DNA from: Bradyrhizobium prioriisuperbiae
GTDB lineage: Bacteria; Pseudomonadota; Alphaproteobacteria; Rhizobiales; Xanthobacteraceae
Direction of reading: 5' to 3'
Length of the DNA stretch: 64,000 nt
NCBI RefSeq assembly: GCF_032397745.1
Contig: NZ_CP135921.1
Span: 248,001-312,000, forward strand
Position 1 is the stretch's first letter. Every line of letters starts with the position of its first letter. The position numbers were made by a program, and so were the translations under genes. The notes below the pieces were generated by a model. That model ran no database searches. It saw only the letters and a list, made by a program, of their open reading frames with translations, and was not told the origin of the DNA. Shown one piece after another: positions 7,919 to 15,908 of this stretch.

Positions 7919-8575
7919 ATGCCGGAGACTGACGCACCGCCCAAACGCCGGGAACGCCGCAAGGCGGAACGCCCCGGCGAAATTCTCGACGCCGCCTTCG
8001 AGGAATTCGTCAAGCACGGCTATGCCGCCACGCGGCTCGAGGACGTGGCAGCGCGCGCCGGCGTCACCAAGGGCACGATCTATTTCTACTTCGACACCAA
8101 GGAGCGGGTGTTCGACGAGATGATCCGCCACGTTTCGCGGCCGGTGTTTGCCGAGCTCAACAGTTTTGTCGGCGCACTGCACGGGTCCTATCGCACGCGG
8201 CTGCGCGCACTGATCGGCTTCCTGCACACCCGGATGGCCGGAGAACGCGCGTCACGCGAGACACTGCGCTTTCTGATCGCCGAAGGCGCCCGCTTCCCCG
8301 ACCTGGTGGAGCGTCATTATCTGGCGTTCATGCAGCCCTTCACCGAACGGTTGCGCGAGATCATCGCGGCCGGCATCCAAGCCGGAGAATTCCGCCCTAC
8401 TCCCGCAGCGAACTTCCCCGAGATCATCGTCAGCCCGGCGATCCTGCTGAATGTGTGGTGGATGCTGTTCGGCGACCGGCGACCGATCGACGTCGAAGCC
8501 TACATCGACGCCTCTTTCGATTTGCTGATGCGGGGGTTGTCGGGGGCAGCGGCGACCGGCGCATCTGCCAGCTGA
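7919..8575 (+). CDS. TetR/AcrR family efflux repressor
   Basis: A 218-residue regulator, normal for the family. Residues ~15-62 hold the TetR DNA-binding domain (GEILDAAFEEFVKHGYAATRLEDVAARAGVTK and GTIYFYFDTKERVFDEM, split here for length); the rest is the helical ligand-binding domain. GGAGAG stands 3-8 bases before the ATG at 7919. It is divergent from the two-adaptor RND operon and separated from it by a perfect operator palindrome, so it is most likely the local repressor and autoregulates. A DUF488 gene starts only 12 bases after its stop and is probably cotranscribed. Confidence 0.93.
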   Translation: MPETDAPPKRRERRKAERPGEILDAAFEEFVKHGYAATRLEDVAARAGVTKGTIYFYFDTKERVFDEMIRHVSRPVFAELNSFVGALHGSYRTRLRALIGFLHTRMAGERASRETLRFLIAEGARFPDLVERHYLAFMQPFTERLREIIAAGIQAGEFRPTPAANFPEIIVSPAILLNVWWMLFGDRRPIDVEAYIDASFDLLMRGLSGAAATGASAS

Positions 8576-8587
8576 CGAGCGCACCAG

Positions 8588-9145
8588 ATGTCAGCAAATC
8601 TTGTCTTCACAGTGGGACACTCCAACAGGACGCTGTCCGACTTCATCGCCGTTCTCCGCTCCGCCGGGATCTTGGCACTGGTCGACGTGCGGCGGTATCC
8701 CGCCTCGCGACGGCATCCGCATTTCAACGCTACCCCGCTGAAGAACGAACTGGCCGCAGTCGGAATTGGCTATCGGCATTTTCCCGACCTTGGCGGTTAT
8801 CGGGATAATCCTGTCGTCTCATCCTCAGGTCCGAACGACGGCTGGCCACCGGGATTTCTGCGCAATTATGCAGACTATGCGATGACCGAGGTGTTTCAGG
8901 CCGCATTGACTCGTCGGCGCGACACGCTGCAGCCAAAGACCGCGCTGATGTGCGCCGAGAAGTCGTGGACCGACTGTCACCGGCAAATCATCTCGGACTA
9001 TCTGATCGCGCGGAGGCATGAGATCATTCACGTGATCGATGCCGAGGGCCGCGAACAGGGAGCATTGACTGCGTTTGCCCGGCCAACGGAGGGAGGACTC
9101 ATCACCTACCCCGCCGCCCGATCACAATTGCAGCTCGATCTTTAG
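8588..9145 (+). CDS. DUF488 domain protein
   Basis: A 185-residue cytoplasmic protein of the DUF488 family, whose biochemical function is not established. Family marks are the opening FTVGHSNRTLSDFIAVL, VDVRRYPASRRHPHFN, FPDLGGYRD, and the late CAEKSWTDCHRQIISDYL with two conserved cysteines (the 'CaE.....CHR' motif). It follows the TetR gene by 12 bases on the same strand, so it may be induced with the efflux operon, though a link to efflux is only positional. The ATG has no strong ribosome site, which would fit translational coupling to tetR. A long hairpin follows the stop. Confidence 0.88.
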   Translation: MSANLVFTVGHSNRTLSDFIAVLRSAGILALVDVRRYPASRRHPHFNATPLKNELAAVGIGYRHFPDLGGYRDNPVVSSSGPNDGWPPGFLRNYADYAMTEVFQAALTRRRDTLQPKTALMCAEKSWTDCHRQIISDYLIARRHEIIHVIDAEGREQGALTAFARPTEGGLITYPAARSQLQLDL

Positions 9146-9180
9146 AGTTTCCGTTCCGATAGAGTCGGAATGGAAGCTCT
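9144..9180. terminator. 16-bp terminator hairpin after DUF488 gene
   Basis: AGAGTTTCCGTTCCGA (9144-9159) pairs with TCGGAATGGAAGCTCT (9165-9180) around the loop TAGAG, with only two G-U wobbles. It begins at the stop codon of the DUF488 gene and stands before the 3' end of the opposing hflX, so it probably serves both. There is no T-run. Confidence 0.7.
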
Positions 9181-9234
9181 CGCCGGCGCTGCCGCGAACG
9201 CCCGAAGGTCAATCGAAGGCTAACAATCACTGAC

Positions 9235-10593
9235 TCATGACGTAGCCAGGCTTTTCCGCAACCGCGCGATCGCGCCGGGCAGGCCACGCACCCTCATGAT
9301 CCGTCCATTGGCATCATAACCCTCGGAGAGCACGCGCGCGTTCTCATACACCTCGCTCAGCCGTCCCTGTTGAGCATACGGCAGCACCAGGTCGTCCTCC
9401 ACCATGGCCGCTTCGAAGAACGCGATGATTGCCTCGCGCAGCGCCGCCACGTTCTCGGCCGACTTCGCTGACAGGAAGATCGCGTCGGGGTGTTTTGCGC
9501 GGAGTGCAGCGCAATCCGCCTCGTTTATGCGATCGATCTTGTTGAGGAGCAGGCGCGACGGGACGATATCGGCGCCGATCTCGCGCAGCACACCGCGGCT
9601 CACCTCCAATTGCGATTCGTAGGTCGGATCCGACGCGTCAACGACGAACAACAGCAGCGATGCTTCGAGCGCTTCGGCCAGCGTGGATCTGAACGACGCA
9701 ACGAGATCATGCGGCAGCTTCTTGATGAATCCGACCGTATCCGAGACCAGCACGCGCGGCCTCGTCTCGGGGTGCAGGGCACGCACCGTCGTGTCCAGCG
9801 TTGCGAAAAGCTTGTCCGCAACCAACACCTCACTGCCGGTCAGCGCACGCATCAACGACGATTTCCCAGCATTGGTGTAACCGACCAGGGCGACCCGGAG
9901 CCGATCGCGACGCGCCGACCGGCGCTCGTCATGATCTCGCTGGATATCGTCCAGTTGCTGCTTCAGCTCCGCGAGGCGATCGCGGATCTTGCGGCGATCG
10001 AGTTCAAGATCGGACTCGCCTGAGCCAGGGCCCTGATGACGTCCGCCGCCGCCCGACGCTTCCCGCAGGCGTGGCGAGACGTACTTCAACCGCGCCATCT
10101 CAACCTGCAGCTTTGCCTCACGGCTGCGTGCATGACGATGGAAAATCTCCACGATCACGCCGGTCCGATCGAGGACCTCCGCTCCGGTTGCACGCTCGAT
10201 ATTGCGTGCCTGGTTCGGCGAGATATCATGATCGACAATCACGACATCCGGCTTTGGCGCCTCCCGATCAAGTTCGATCTCCACCACACGCGGCTGCTTC
10301 TCGCCAGCATCTCCAAAGCGTTCCCGAGCCTTGGACTTGCGAAGCGGTGCCGTGGATCCAACCACGCCTGTCCCGCCGGTCATGGCGGCGAGTTCTTCCA
10401 GCCGCCCCTTGCCGAGCACCGTTCCGCCGTCGATTGCGTCGCGCTTCTGTGAAATCACGCCGACCACATCGTAGCCGAGCGTCTTCACCAGGCGGCCCAA
10501 TTCCTCGAGGCTCCCGGCATGCGCGACGTCATCAACATCCGGGAGCTGGACCGCGACAAGGATCGCACGCGGAACGGGGGCTTCAGTTTCCAT
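9235..10593 (-). CDS. hflX: GTPase HflX
   Basis: A ribosome-associated GTPase of 452 residues that splits stalled or heat-damaged ribosomes. The N-terminal HflX domain (LVKTLGYDVVGVISQKRD, GKGRLEEL) is followed by a linker helix and the G domain: P-loop VALVGYTNAGKSSL at ~231, DTVGFIKKLP at ~283, and NKID at ~350. The glycine-rich linker that usually reads GPGETQLETDRR is GPGSGESDLELDRR here, a small variation. I start at the ATG at 10593, where homology begins; an upstream in-frame extension looks non-coding. In many alphaproteobacteria hflX follows hfq, but here its neighbours are DUF488 and an Lrp gene, so this may be a second copy. Confidence 0.93.
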   Translation of the reverse strand: METEAPVPRAILVAVQLPDVDDVAHAGSLEELGRLVKTLGYDVVGVISQKRDAIDGGTVLGKGRLEELAAMTGGTGVVGSTAPLRKSKARERFGDAGEKQPRVVEIELDREAPKPDVVIVDHDISPNQARNIERATGAEVLDRTGVIVEIFHRHARSREAKLQVEMARLKYVSPRLREASGGGGRHQGPGSGESDLELDRRKIRDRLAELKQQLDDIQRDHDERRSARRDRLRVALVGYTNAGKSSLMRALTGSEVLVADKLFATLDTTVRALHPETRPRVLVSDTVGFIKKLPHDLVASFRSTLAEALEASLLLFVVDASDPTYESQLEVSRGVLREIGADIVPSRLLLNKIDRINEADCAALRAKHPDAIFLSAKSAENVAALREAIIAFFEAAMVEDDLVLPYAQQGRLSEVYENARVLSEGYDANGRIMRVRGLPGAIARLRKSLATS

Positions 10594-10801
10594 GATACAG
10601 CACTTGCCACTTCTTCCGTCCGCTCTACGCCGGACATGTTCTCTGTTCGTCTGTGTCCGTCTCTGTTTGCTTGGCGGCGACGCATCCGCCAACTGACATG
10701 ACAACAGTGTCCGCAAGATAGACAGAACGGCGGAGAGAAGCGAGACGAATGAAAGGGCACCCGTATAGTCAGCGCATGAATGCCCCGGGATTTCGGCCGC
10801 C

Positions 10802-11290
10802 CTACAGGATCGGCACGCTCAGCCCGACCTTGACGCGGTCCATGGCAACAAAGGTTCGAAACCGTTTCACATTGTTGTTGGCGAAAAACAGGCGGTGCGT
10901 CAGCGCCTCGTAGTCGGCCATTGTGGCGGTTGTTATGACGAGCACGAAATCGGCCTCTCCGGTGACGTAGTAGCACTGCTGCACGCCCGGGTCGGATGCG
11001 AACGAGCGCTTGGCGGCTTCAAGCATCTCGACACGTTCGCTCTCCATCTCGACTTCAACGAACAGCGTGATGGCCTGCCCGACCCTGGCTGGATCGACGA
11101 CTGCGACATTCGCCTGGATGACGCCCGTGTCTTCCATTCTCTTGATGCGCCGCTGGACGGCCGCCGCCGAAAGACTGACGGCTTCGGCGATCTCGCGCTG
11201 CGACGTCTTGTTGTCACGCTGCAGGATTCGGAGAATGGCACGATCCGTACGGTCGAGATCATCCGGTGATGGGACGGGTTGTTTGTGCAT
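10802..11290 (-). CDS. Lrp/AsnC family transcriptional regulator
   Basis: A 162-residue feast/famine regulator. Residues ~10-70 are the AsnC-type winged helix (LDRTDRAILRILQRDNKTSQREIAEAVSLSAAAVQRRIKRM, abbreviated here as LDRTDRAILRIL...AAAVQRRIKRM), and residues ~75-155 the RAM ligand-binding domain (ITLFVEVEME, CYYVTGEADFVLVI). The start is the ATG at 11290. It is divergent from the diaminopropionate ammonia-lyase gene, 120 bases away, and is probably its amino-acid-responsive activator or repressor. The intergenic stretch holds TTGTGT and ACACAA half sites about 20 bases apart that could be part of a binding site. Confidence 0.94.
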   Translation of the reverse strand: MHKQPVPSPDDLDRTDRAILRILQRDNKTSQREIAEAVSLSAAAVQRRIKRMEDTGVIQANVAVVDPARVGQAITLFVEVEMESERVEMLEAAKRSFASDPGVQQCYYVTGEADFVLVITTATMADYEALTHRLFFANNNVKRFRTFVAMDRVKVGLSVPIL

Positions 11291-11410
11291 CTGCAAGCGC
11301 TTCAGTGAGCCAAAATTGTGTATGAGGGCCGGAAATGGAGCACACAACGCGTCACATACGCAATATCGTTGATAAGGCAGACGACTCTCTTCGGCGCCGA
11401 GGCCCTCACC

Positions 11411-12613
11411 ATGCTGATCATCAACGACCATAAGGATCACGGCAAACCGCTCGACGCAGGCGATGCCGCAACGATCGGCCTTGCCGCCGCGAGCGAGGCG
11501 GAACGCTTTCTCGAACAGCGCGACGGGCACAGGCCAACCCCGCTGCTCTCCCTTCCCAGCCTGGCCCGCGAGTTGGGTGTCGCCGCAATCCACATCAAGG
11601 ACGAAGGCCATCGCCTGGGCCTCGGCAGCTTTAAAGCGCTGGGCGGCTCGTACGCGGTCATCCGCCTGATTGTCGAGGAGGCGTCTCGCCAGCTCGGCCG
11701 GACGATCGATATCTCGGAGTTTCGCTCACCGGATGTCCACGCTGTAGCGGCAAAACTGACCGTCGCCTGCGCGACCGACGGCAACCACGGCCGCTCCGTG
11801 GCCCAAGGCGCCAAGCTTGTCGGCGCCAAATGCGTCATCTTCGTTCATGCCGGCGTCAGCGATGCGCGCGTCAACGCCATCGCGCGCTTTGGCGCCGAGA
11901 CGGTGCGCGTTGCCGGTAATTACGACGATTCCGTCGCGGAGGCGACGCGCGTGGCAAACGAGAGCGGTTGGATCATCGTCTCGGACACGTCATGGCCGGG
12001 ATACGAACGCATTCCGGGACTCGTCATGCAGGGCTATACCGCGCTGCTCCGGGAGGCATTGCGCCAGTTGCCCGAACCGCCGACTCATGTCTTCGTCCAG
12101 GCCGGGGTCGGCGGCATCGCCGCCGCGGTCGCCGGGCATTTCTCGCAGGTCCTCGGTCCGCAGCGTCCGTTCTTTGTCGTGGTCGATCCGGCCCACGCAG
12201 CCTGCCTGTACGAAAGCGCCCGCGCCGGACATCCGGTCAAGCTGTTGCATGGCGAGGCGACGGTCATGGCGATGCTCGAATGCCACGAACCATCGCTCGT
12301 GGCATGGCGTATTCTGTCGCGCACCGCCGACGCCTTCATGACGGTGGAGGATGACGAGGCGATCGACGTGATGAAGCGGCTCGCTCATCCCGTCCCGGAT
12401 GACCCCGTTATCGTTGCAGGCGAGAGCGGCGGCGTCGGTCTTGCCGGGTTGATCCAGATCACACGTGATCCGGCGCTGCGCAATCGCGTCAAACTTGGCG
12501 CCCACGCGCGAATATTCCTTATCAACACGGAAGGGGCGACTGACGCAATCGTTTACGAGCGCCTCGTCGGCCAAACGCCCGGCGCAGTCGCCGGCAAGGG
12601 AACGCACGCATGA
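11411..12613 (+). CDS. dpaL: Diaminopropionate ammonia-lyase (PLP-dependent)
   Basis: A fold-type II PLP enzyme of 400 residues that converts 2,3-diaminopropionate to pyruvate and two ammonia. GSFKALGGSYAV holds the lysine that binds PLP, ACATDGNHGRSVA is the substrate/cofactor loop, GVGGIAAAVAGHF the phosphate-binding glycine loop, and VVDPAHAACLYES a family-specific segment. The ATG at 11411 was chosen over upstream in-frame starts because homology begins at once and GAGG lies ~8 bases ahead. The stop overlaps the ATG of the M20 amidohydrolase (ATGA, 12610-12613), so the two are translated together. With the divergent Lrp gene this forms a compact amino-acid degradation unit. Related threonine or serine dehydratase activity cannot be excluded from sequence alone. 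Confidence 0.9.
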   Translation: MLIINDHKDHGKPLDAGDAATIGLAAASEAERFLEQRDGHRPTPLLSLPSLARELGVAAIHIKDEGHRLGLGSFKALGGSYAVIRLIVEEASRQLGRTIDISEFRSPDVHAVAAKLTVACATDGNHGRSVAQGAKLVGAKCVIFVHAGVSDARVNAIARFGAETVRVAGNYDDSVAEATRVANESGWIIVSDTSWPGYERIPGLVMQGYTALLREALRQLPEPPTHVFVQAGVGGIAAAVAGHFSQVLGPQRPFFVVVDPAHAACLYESARAGHPVKLLHGEATVMAMLECHEPSLVAWRILSRTADAFMTVEDDEAIDVMKRLAHPVPDDPVIVAGESGGVGLAGLIQITRDPALRNRVKLGAHARIFLINTEGATDAIVYERLVGQTPGAVAGKGTHA

Positions 12614-13794
12614 CGGACGACACAGCAATCGATAGCGAGATGCGGGCGTGGAGGCATGATCTTCATGCGCATCCGGAATTCGGATTTGAGGAGACCCGGA
12701 CTGCAACCTTCGTAGCCGCAAAGCTGCGCGAATTCGGATTGGACGACGTTGTCGAGGGGATCGGCGGCACCGGGGTGGTCGGGACACTGAAGCGCGGCAC
12801 CGGCAACCGTGCGATCGCGCTGCGCGCCGACATGGACGCCCTGCGGATCACGGAACAGGGGACGCTGGACTACAGATCGACCAATCCCGGCATCATGCAT
12901 GCCTGCGGACATGACGGGCACACCACCATGCTGCTCGGCGCCGCCAAGATGCTCGCCGAGCAAGGCGGCTTCGACGGGATCGTCCGTTTCATCTTCCAGC
13001 CGGCCGAGGAATGGGGAAAGGGCGCGCTTGCCATGCTCGGCGACGGATTGATGACGCGCTTCCCCTTCGATGAGATCTACGGGCTGCACAACATGCCGGG
13101 CCTGGCGGTCGGCAGTTTCGAGACCCGTGCCGGGCCGATGATGTCGGCGGAAGACAATTTCGAGATTGTGCTGCAAGGTGCCGGCGGCCATGCCGCGCGC
13201 CCGCATTGGGGCAACGAGGTGCTGGTCGCCGCCTGCGCCGTGGTCACCAATCTACAGACCATCGTCGCACGACGCCTCAACCCGACCGATATCGGCGTCG
13301 TCTCGGTGACCGAACTGATCACCGACGGCACCCGCAATGCCCTGCCGGGCCACGCCCGCATACTCGGCGATGCCCGCAGCTTCCGGCCCGAGGTTAGCGC
13401 CGAGATCGAAAAGCAGATGCGCATCATCGCCGCGGGCACGGCACTGACCTACAACGTCGGCTCCAAGGTGATTTATACGCGGGAATTCGTGCCGCTCATC
13501 AACGATGCTGCGTCGGTGGAGGAGGCTTTTGCCGCCGCCCGCACCGTCTTCGAGCCCGACCGCGTCGCCGCGGCCCACGAGCCGATGACCGGTTCGGAGG
13601 ACTTCGCCCAGTTCCTCGCCCACGTGCCCGGCTGCTTCTCCTTCATCGGCAATGGGGAGGCATCGGCGCCGCTGCATAACCCGACCTACGACTTCAACGA
13701 TGAGGCGCTGCTCGGCGGCGCGCGCTTCCATGCCGCCATCGCACGCCGCCGCCTAGGCAGGATCAACGGAGGCCCAGCAATCGGTGAGGCTTGA
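12610..13794 (+). CDS. M20-family amidohydrolase/aminoacylase
   Basis: A zinc- or cobalt-dependent peptidase-fold enzyme of 394 residues of the hippurate hydrolase / N-acyl-amino-acid hydrolase group. Metal-site motifs are visible: LHAHPEFGFEE near the start, ALRADMDAL, IMHACGHDGHTTMLL (two histidines and an aspartate), FIFQPAEEWGKG (catalytic and metal glutamates) and the late MTGSEDFAQF. GAGGHAARPHWGNEV lies in the dimerisation lid. It overlaps dpaL by 4 bases, suggesting that it releases an acylated diamino acid which DpaL then deaminates. That pathway is inferred from the operon; the family has broad N-acyl substrates. Confidence 0.93.
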   Translation: MTDDTAIDSEMRAWRHDLHAHPEFGFEETRTATFVAAKLREFGLDDVVEGIGGTGVVGTLKRGTGNRAIALRADMDALRITEQGTLDYRSTNPGIMHACGHDGHTTMLLGAAKMLAEQGGFDGIVRFIFQPAEEWGKGALAMLGDGLMTRFPFDEIYGLHNMPGLAVGSFETRAGPMMSAEDNFEIVLQGAGGHAARPHWGNEVLVAACAVVTNLQTIVARRLNPTDIGVVSVTELITDGTRNALPGHARILGDARSFRPEVSAEIEKQMRIIAAGTALTYNVGSKVIYTREFVPLINDAASVEEAFAAARTVFEPDRVAAAHEPMTGSEDFAQFLAHVPGCFSFIGNGEASAPLHNPTYDFNDEALLGGARFHAAIARRRLGRINGGPAIGEA

Positions 13795-13880
13795 GAGGCT
13801 GTTCCACCGAGCTTGAAGAGATCTTCCGTGAGCCCGCAGGTCTGGAACCATGCGGAGCGCTTTCCTGATTGGCTGTGGGT

Positions 13881-14173
13881 TCAAATCACCGGTGACCACG
13901 GCACCATGATCTCGCGACAGCCGCTGGCGGTCTTTTCGACATGGGCCAGTGCGGGGAATGGATAGTGGAAGCCCTGGATCAGCATCTTTTCCACCACCAG
14001 CATGTCGTACACTTTTCGCCGGGTTCACCAACCTTGTAACGATAGAAGCTCGATCCCTGGGTGGTGCTCTGTGGAACGGCGGCTACCGCTGCAGACGGCG
14101 CGAGCGGCAGTGACCGGCCGAGCGCGGCGGCAGCTGTTGCGGACAACAGAGTCCTGCGAGTCATGGTCGGCAT
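13881..14173 (-). pseudogene. MBL-fold metallohydrolase remnant with internal deletion
   Basis: The frame from the ATG at 14173 gives a Tat-type leader (MTRRTLLSATAAAALG) and a mature start (GSSFYRYKVGE) typical of Tat-exported MBL-fold hydrolases. The coding then goes out of frame and stops. Another frame of the same strand continues with the family's usual C-terminus, VYDMLVVEKMLIQGFHYPFP...HVEK...WSPVI, ending at TGA 13881-13883. The ~200 residues between, including the whole HxHxDH metal site, are absent. So both ends survive and the middle is lost: a deletion pseudogene, not a sequencing frameshift. It lies downstream of the efflux operon on the same strand. Confidence 0.8.
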
Positions 14174-14369
14174 GGTGCGGTCCCCCCAGGAATATTTGCT
14201 TCGAGCGCTCGCTCGTGCCTGTTGTTGGCTTGTGCGCGATGATGGCAGCACAGAGCTTTTCTCACAAAATGCGCGCGCTTCTAATTCCGGCAATGTTCGG
14301 AAACGAATAAATCGGTCAGGCCCGGATGACGTTTACGAGTACCCCGCCTTATGGCGAGGTATCACCGCG

Positions 14370-15866
14370 CTATTTCCCCGCCAACCGCTGCTCCGGCGCC
14401 AGCGCCACCAAGAGACAGGCGATCGCCACCACCGCCGCCGCGGCGAAGAAGGTGGTGGAGAGCGCATGCCGATAGAGCAGCACCAGCGCTGTATCGCTGA
14501 CTGAGGGCATGTGCGACGTCACCGTCTCAATCGGCGTGCCCGGCGGCATCAGAGCGTGAAGCCGCGCAGTCAGCACAGCGCCGGCGATCGCGACGCCGAC
14601 CGCACCGCCGAGCGAGCGAAAGAACGCCGACGTCGCGGTGGCGACGCCCATGTCCTGCCGGCCCACGGCGCTCTGGATCGCAGTGGTGAGATTGGGAAAG
14701 GACACGCCGATGCCAAATCCCAGGATCACCAGGATGGCGATGCCCAGCCCTGCGCCTTGGCCGGTCCAGGCCGTGACGCCAAGCGCCGTGAAACACAGGG
14801 ACGCCAGCAGCAAGCCGCAGGTCACCAGCCATTTGTAACGGCCATAATGCGACACCAGCCGGCCACCGCCGACCGACGCCACGATCACGCCGCCCATCAT
14901 CGGCGCCACCATCAATCCCGCCGCGGTCGGGCTCGCGCCCTGCACCAGCTGGAAATACAGCGGCAGAAACACCGCCGCCGTGAACAGCCCCATGGATGCG
15001 AGGCCAATGACCAGCACGCTCGACAGAAACACACGATTGCCGAACAGATGCGGCGGGAGCAGCGGCTCCGCGGCCCGTCCCTCGTTGACGACCAGGAGCC
15101 ACAATGCGCCGATGGTGATCCCGGCAAGGCCAAGGATCACCGGTGACATCCAGGGATAAGTGTTGCCGCCCCAGCTCAATGCGAGCAGCGCGCAGCAAGT
15201 GGCGGTGCTGAGCAGCAATGCCCCGGCATAATCCAGCCGATGGGCGATGCCGCGCGGACGGTGTTTCAGCGCAACACCGATCAGCAGCATCGCCAGCGCA
15301 CCCACCGGCAGATTGACGTAGAAGATCCAGCGCCACGACAAATGATCGGTGATCACGCCGCCCAGTAACGGCCCGGTAACGCTGCAGACCGCGAACACCG
15401 CAGCAAACAGCCCCTGATAGCGGCCGCGTTCCCGCGGCGGCACCAGATCGCCGATCACGGTTTGCGCGAGGGTGATCAATCCGCCCGCACCCAGCCCCTG
15501 GATGGCGCGATAAACAATCAGCGACGTCATGCTGTCGGACAATCCGCACAACACCGAACCGATCAGGAAGATGGTGATCGACACGAAGAACGCAGGCTTG
15601 CGCCCATAGGTGTCGCTGAGCTTGCCGTACAGCGGCGTGGTCATGGTGGACGCCACCATGAACGCGGTCACCACCCATGACAGATGCCCAAGACCGCCGA
15701 AATCGCTGGCGATACGCGGCAAGGCGGTGGCGACGATATTCTGGTCCAGCGCCGCCAATGCCAGCGCCAGCATGATCCCGGTCAAGATCAGCCAGAGTTC
15801 GCGCCCGGCAACGCGGGTCTCGGTCACACCGGTCTCAGTCACAAGGGGGTCGGCAACAGATGTCAT
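14370..15866 (-). CDS. DHA2-family MFS drug:proton antiporter
   Basis: An inner-membrane 14-helix major-facilitator transporter of 498 residues (EmrB/QacA group). LALAALDQNIVATALPRI in TM1 is the DHA2 signature (motif D1), GKLSDTYGRKPAFF is motif A, and GLGAGGLITLAQTVIGDLVPPRERGRYQG covers TM4 and its loop (shown by its key parts GLGAGG and PPRERGRYQG). It is the last gene of a four-gene operon (outer-membrane factor, adaptor, RND pump, MFS), 42 bases after the RND stop. An MFS pump downstream of a complete RND tripartite set is unusual; the shared adaptor and channel could serve both. Probably under the divergent TetR regulator. Confidence 0.93.
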   Translation of the reverse strand: MTSVADPLVTETGVTETRVAGRELWLILTGIMLALALAALDQNIVATALPRIASDFGGLGHLSWVVTAFMVASTMTTPLYGKLSDTYGRKPAFFVSITIFLIGSVLCGLSDSMTSLIVYRAIQGLGAGGLITLAQTVIGDLVPPRERGRYQGLFAAVFAVCSVTGPLLGGVITDHLSWRWIFYVNLPVGALAMLLIGVALKHRPRGIAHRLDYAGALLLSTATCCALLALSWGGNTYPWMSPVILGLAGITIGALWLLVVNEGRAAEPLLPPHLFGNRVFLSSVLVIGLASMGLFTAAVFLPLYFQLVQGASPTAAGLMVAPMMGGVIVASVGGGRLVSHYGRYKWLVTCGLLLASLCFTALGVTAWTGQGAGLGIAILVILGFGIGVSFPNLTTAIQSAVGRQDMGVATATSAFFRSLGGAVGVAIAGAVLTARLHALMPPGTPIETVTSHMPSVSDTALVLLYRHALSTTFFAAAAVVAIACLLVALAPEQRLAGK

Positions 15867-15908
15867 CTCATCGTCTCTTTCGACTGCAGCTTTCTACTCC
15901 TGATTCGG

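Noticed and set aside
10593..10716. N-terminal extension of HflX by 41 residues
   Set aside because: The extra part is Arg/Cys-rich, out of family pattern and without a ribosome site.
13979..14293. Single-base frameshift in an MBL gene
   Set aside because: The missing part is about 200 codons, not one base; restoring the frame still leaves no metal site.
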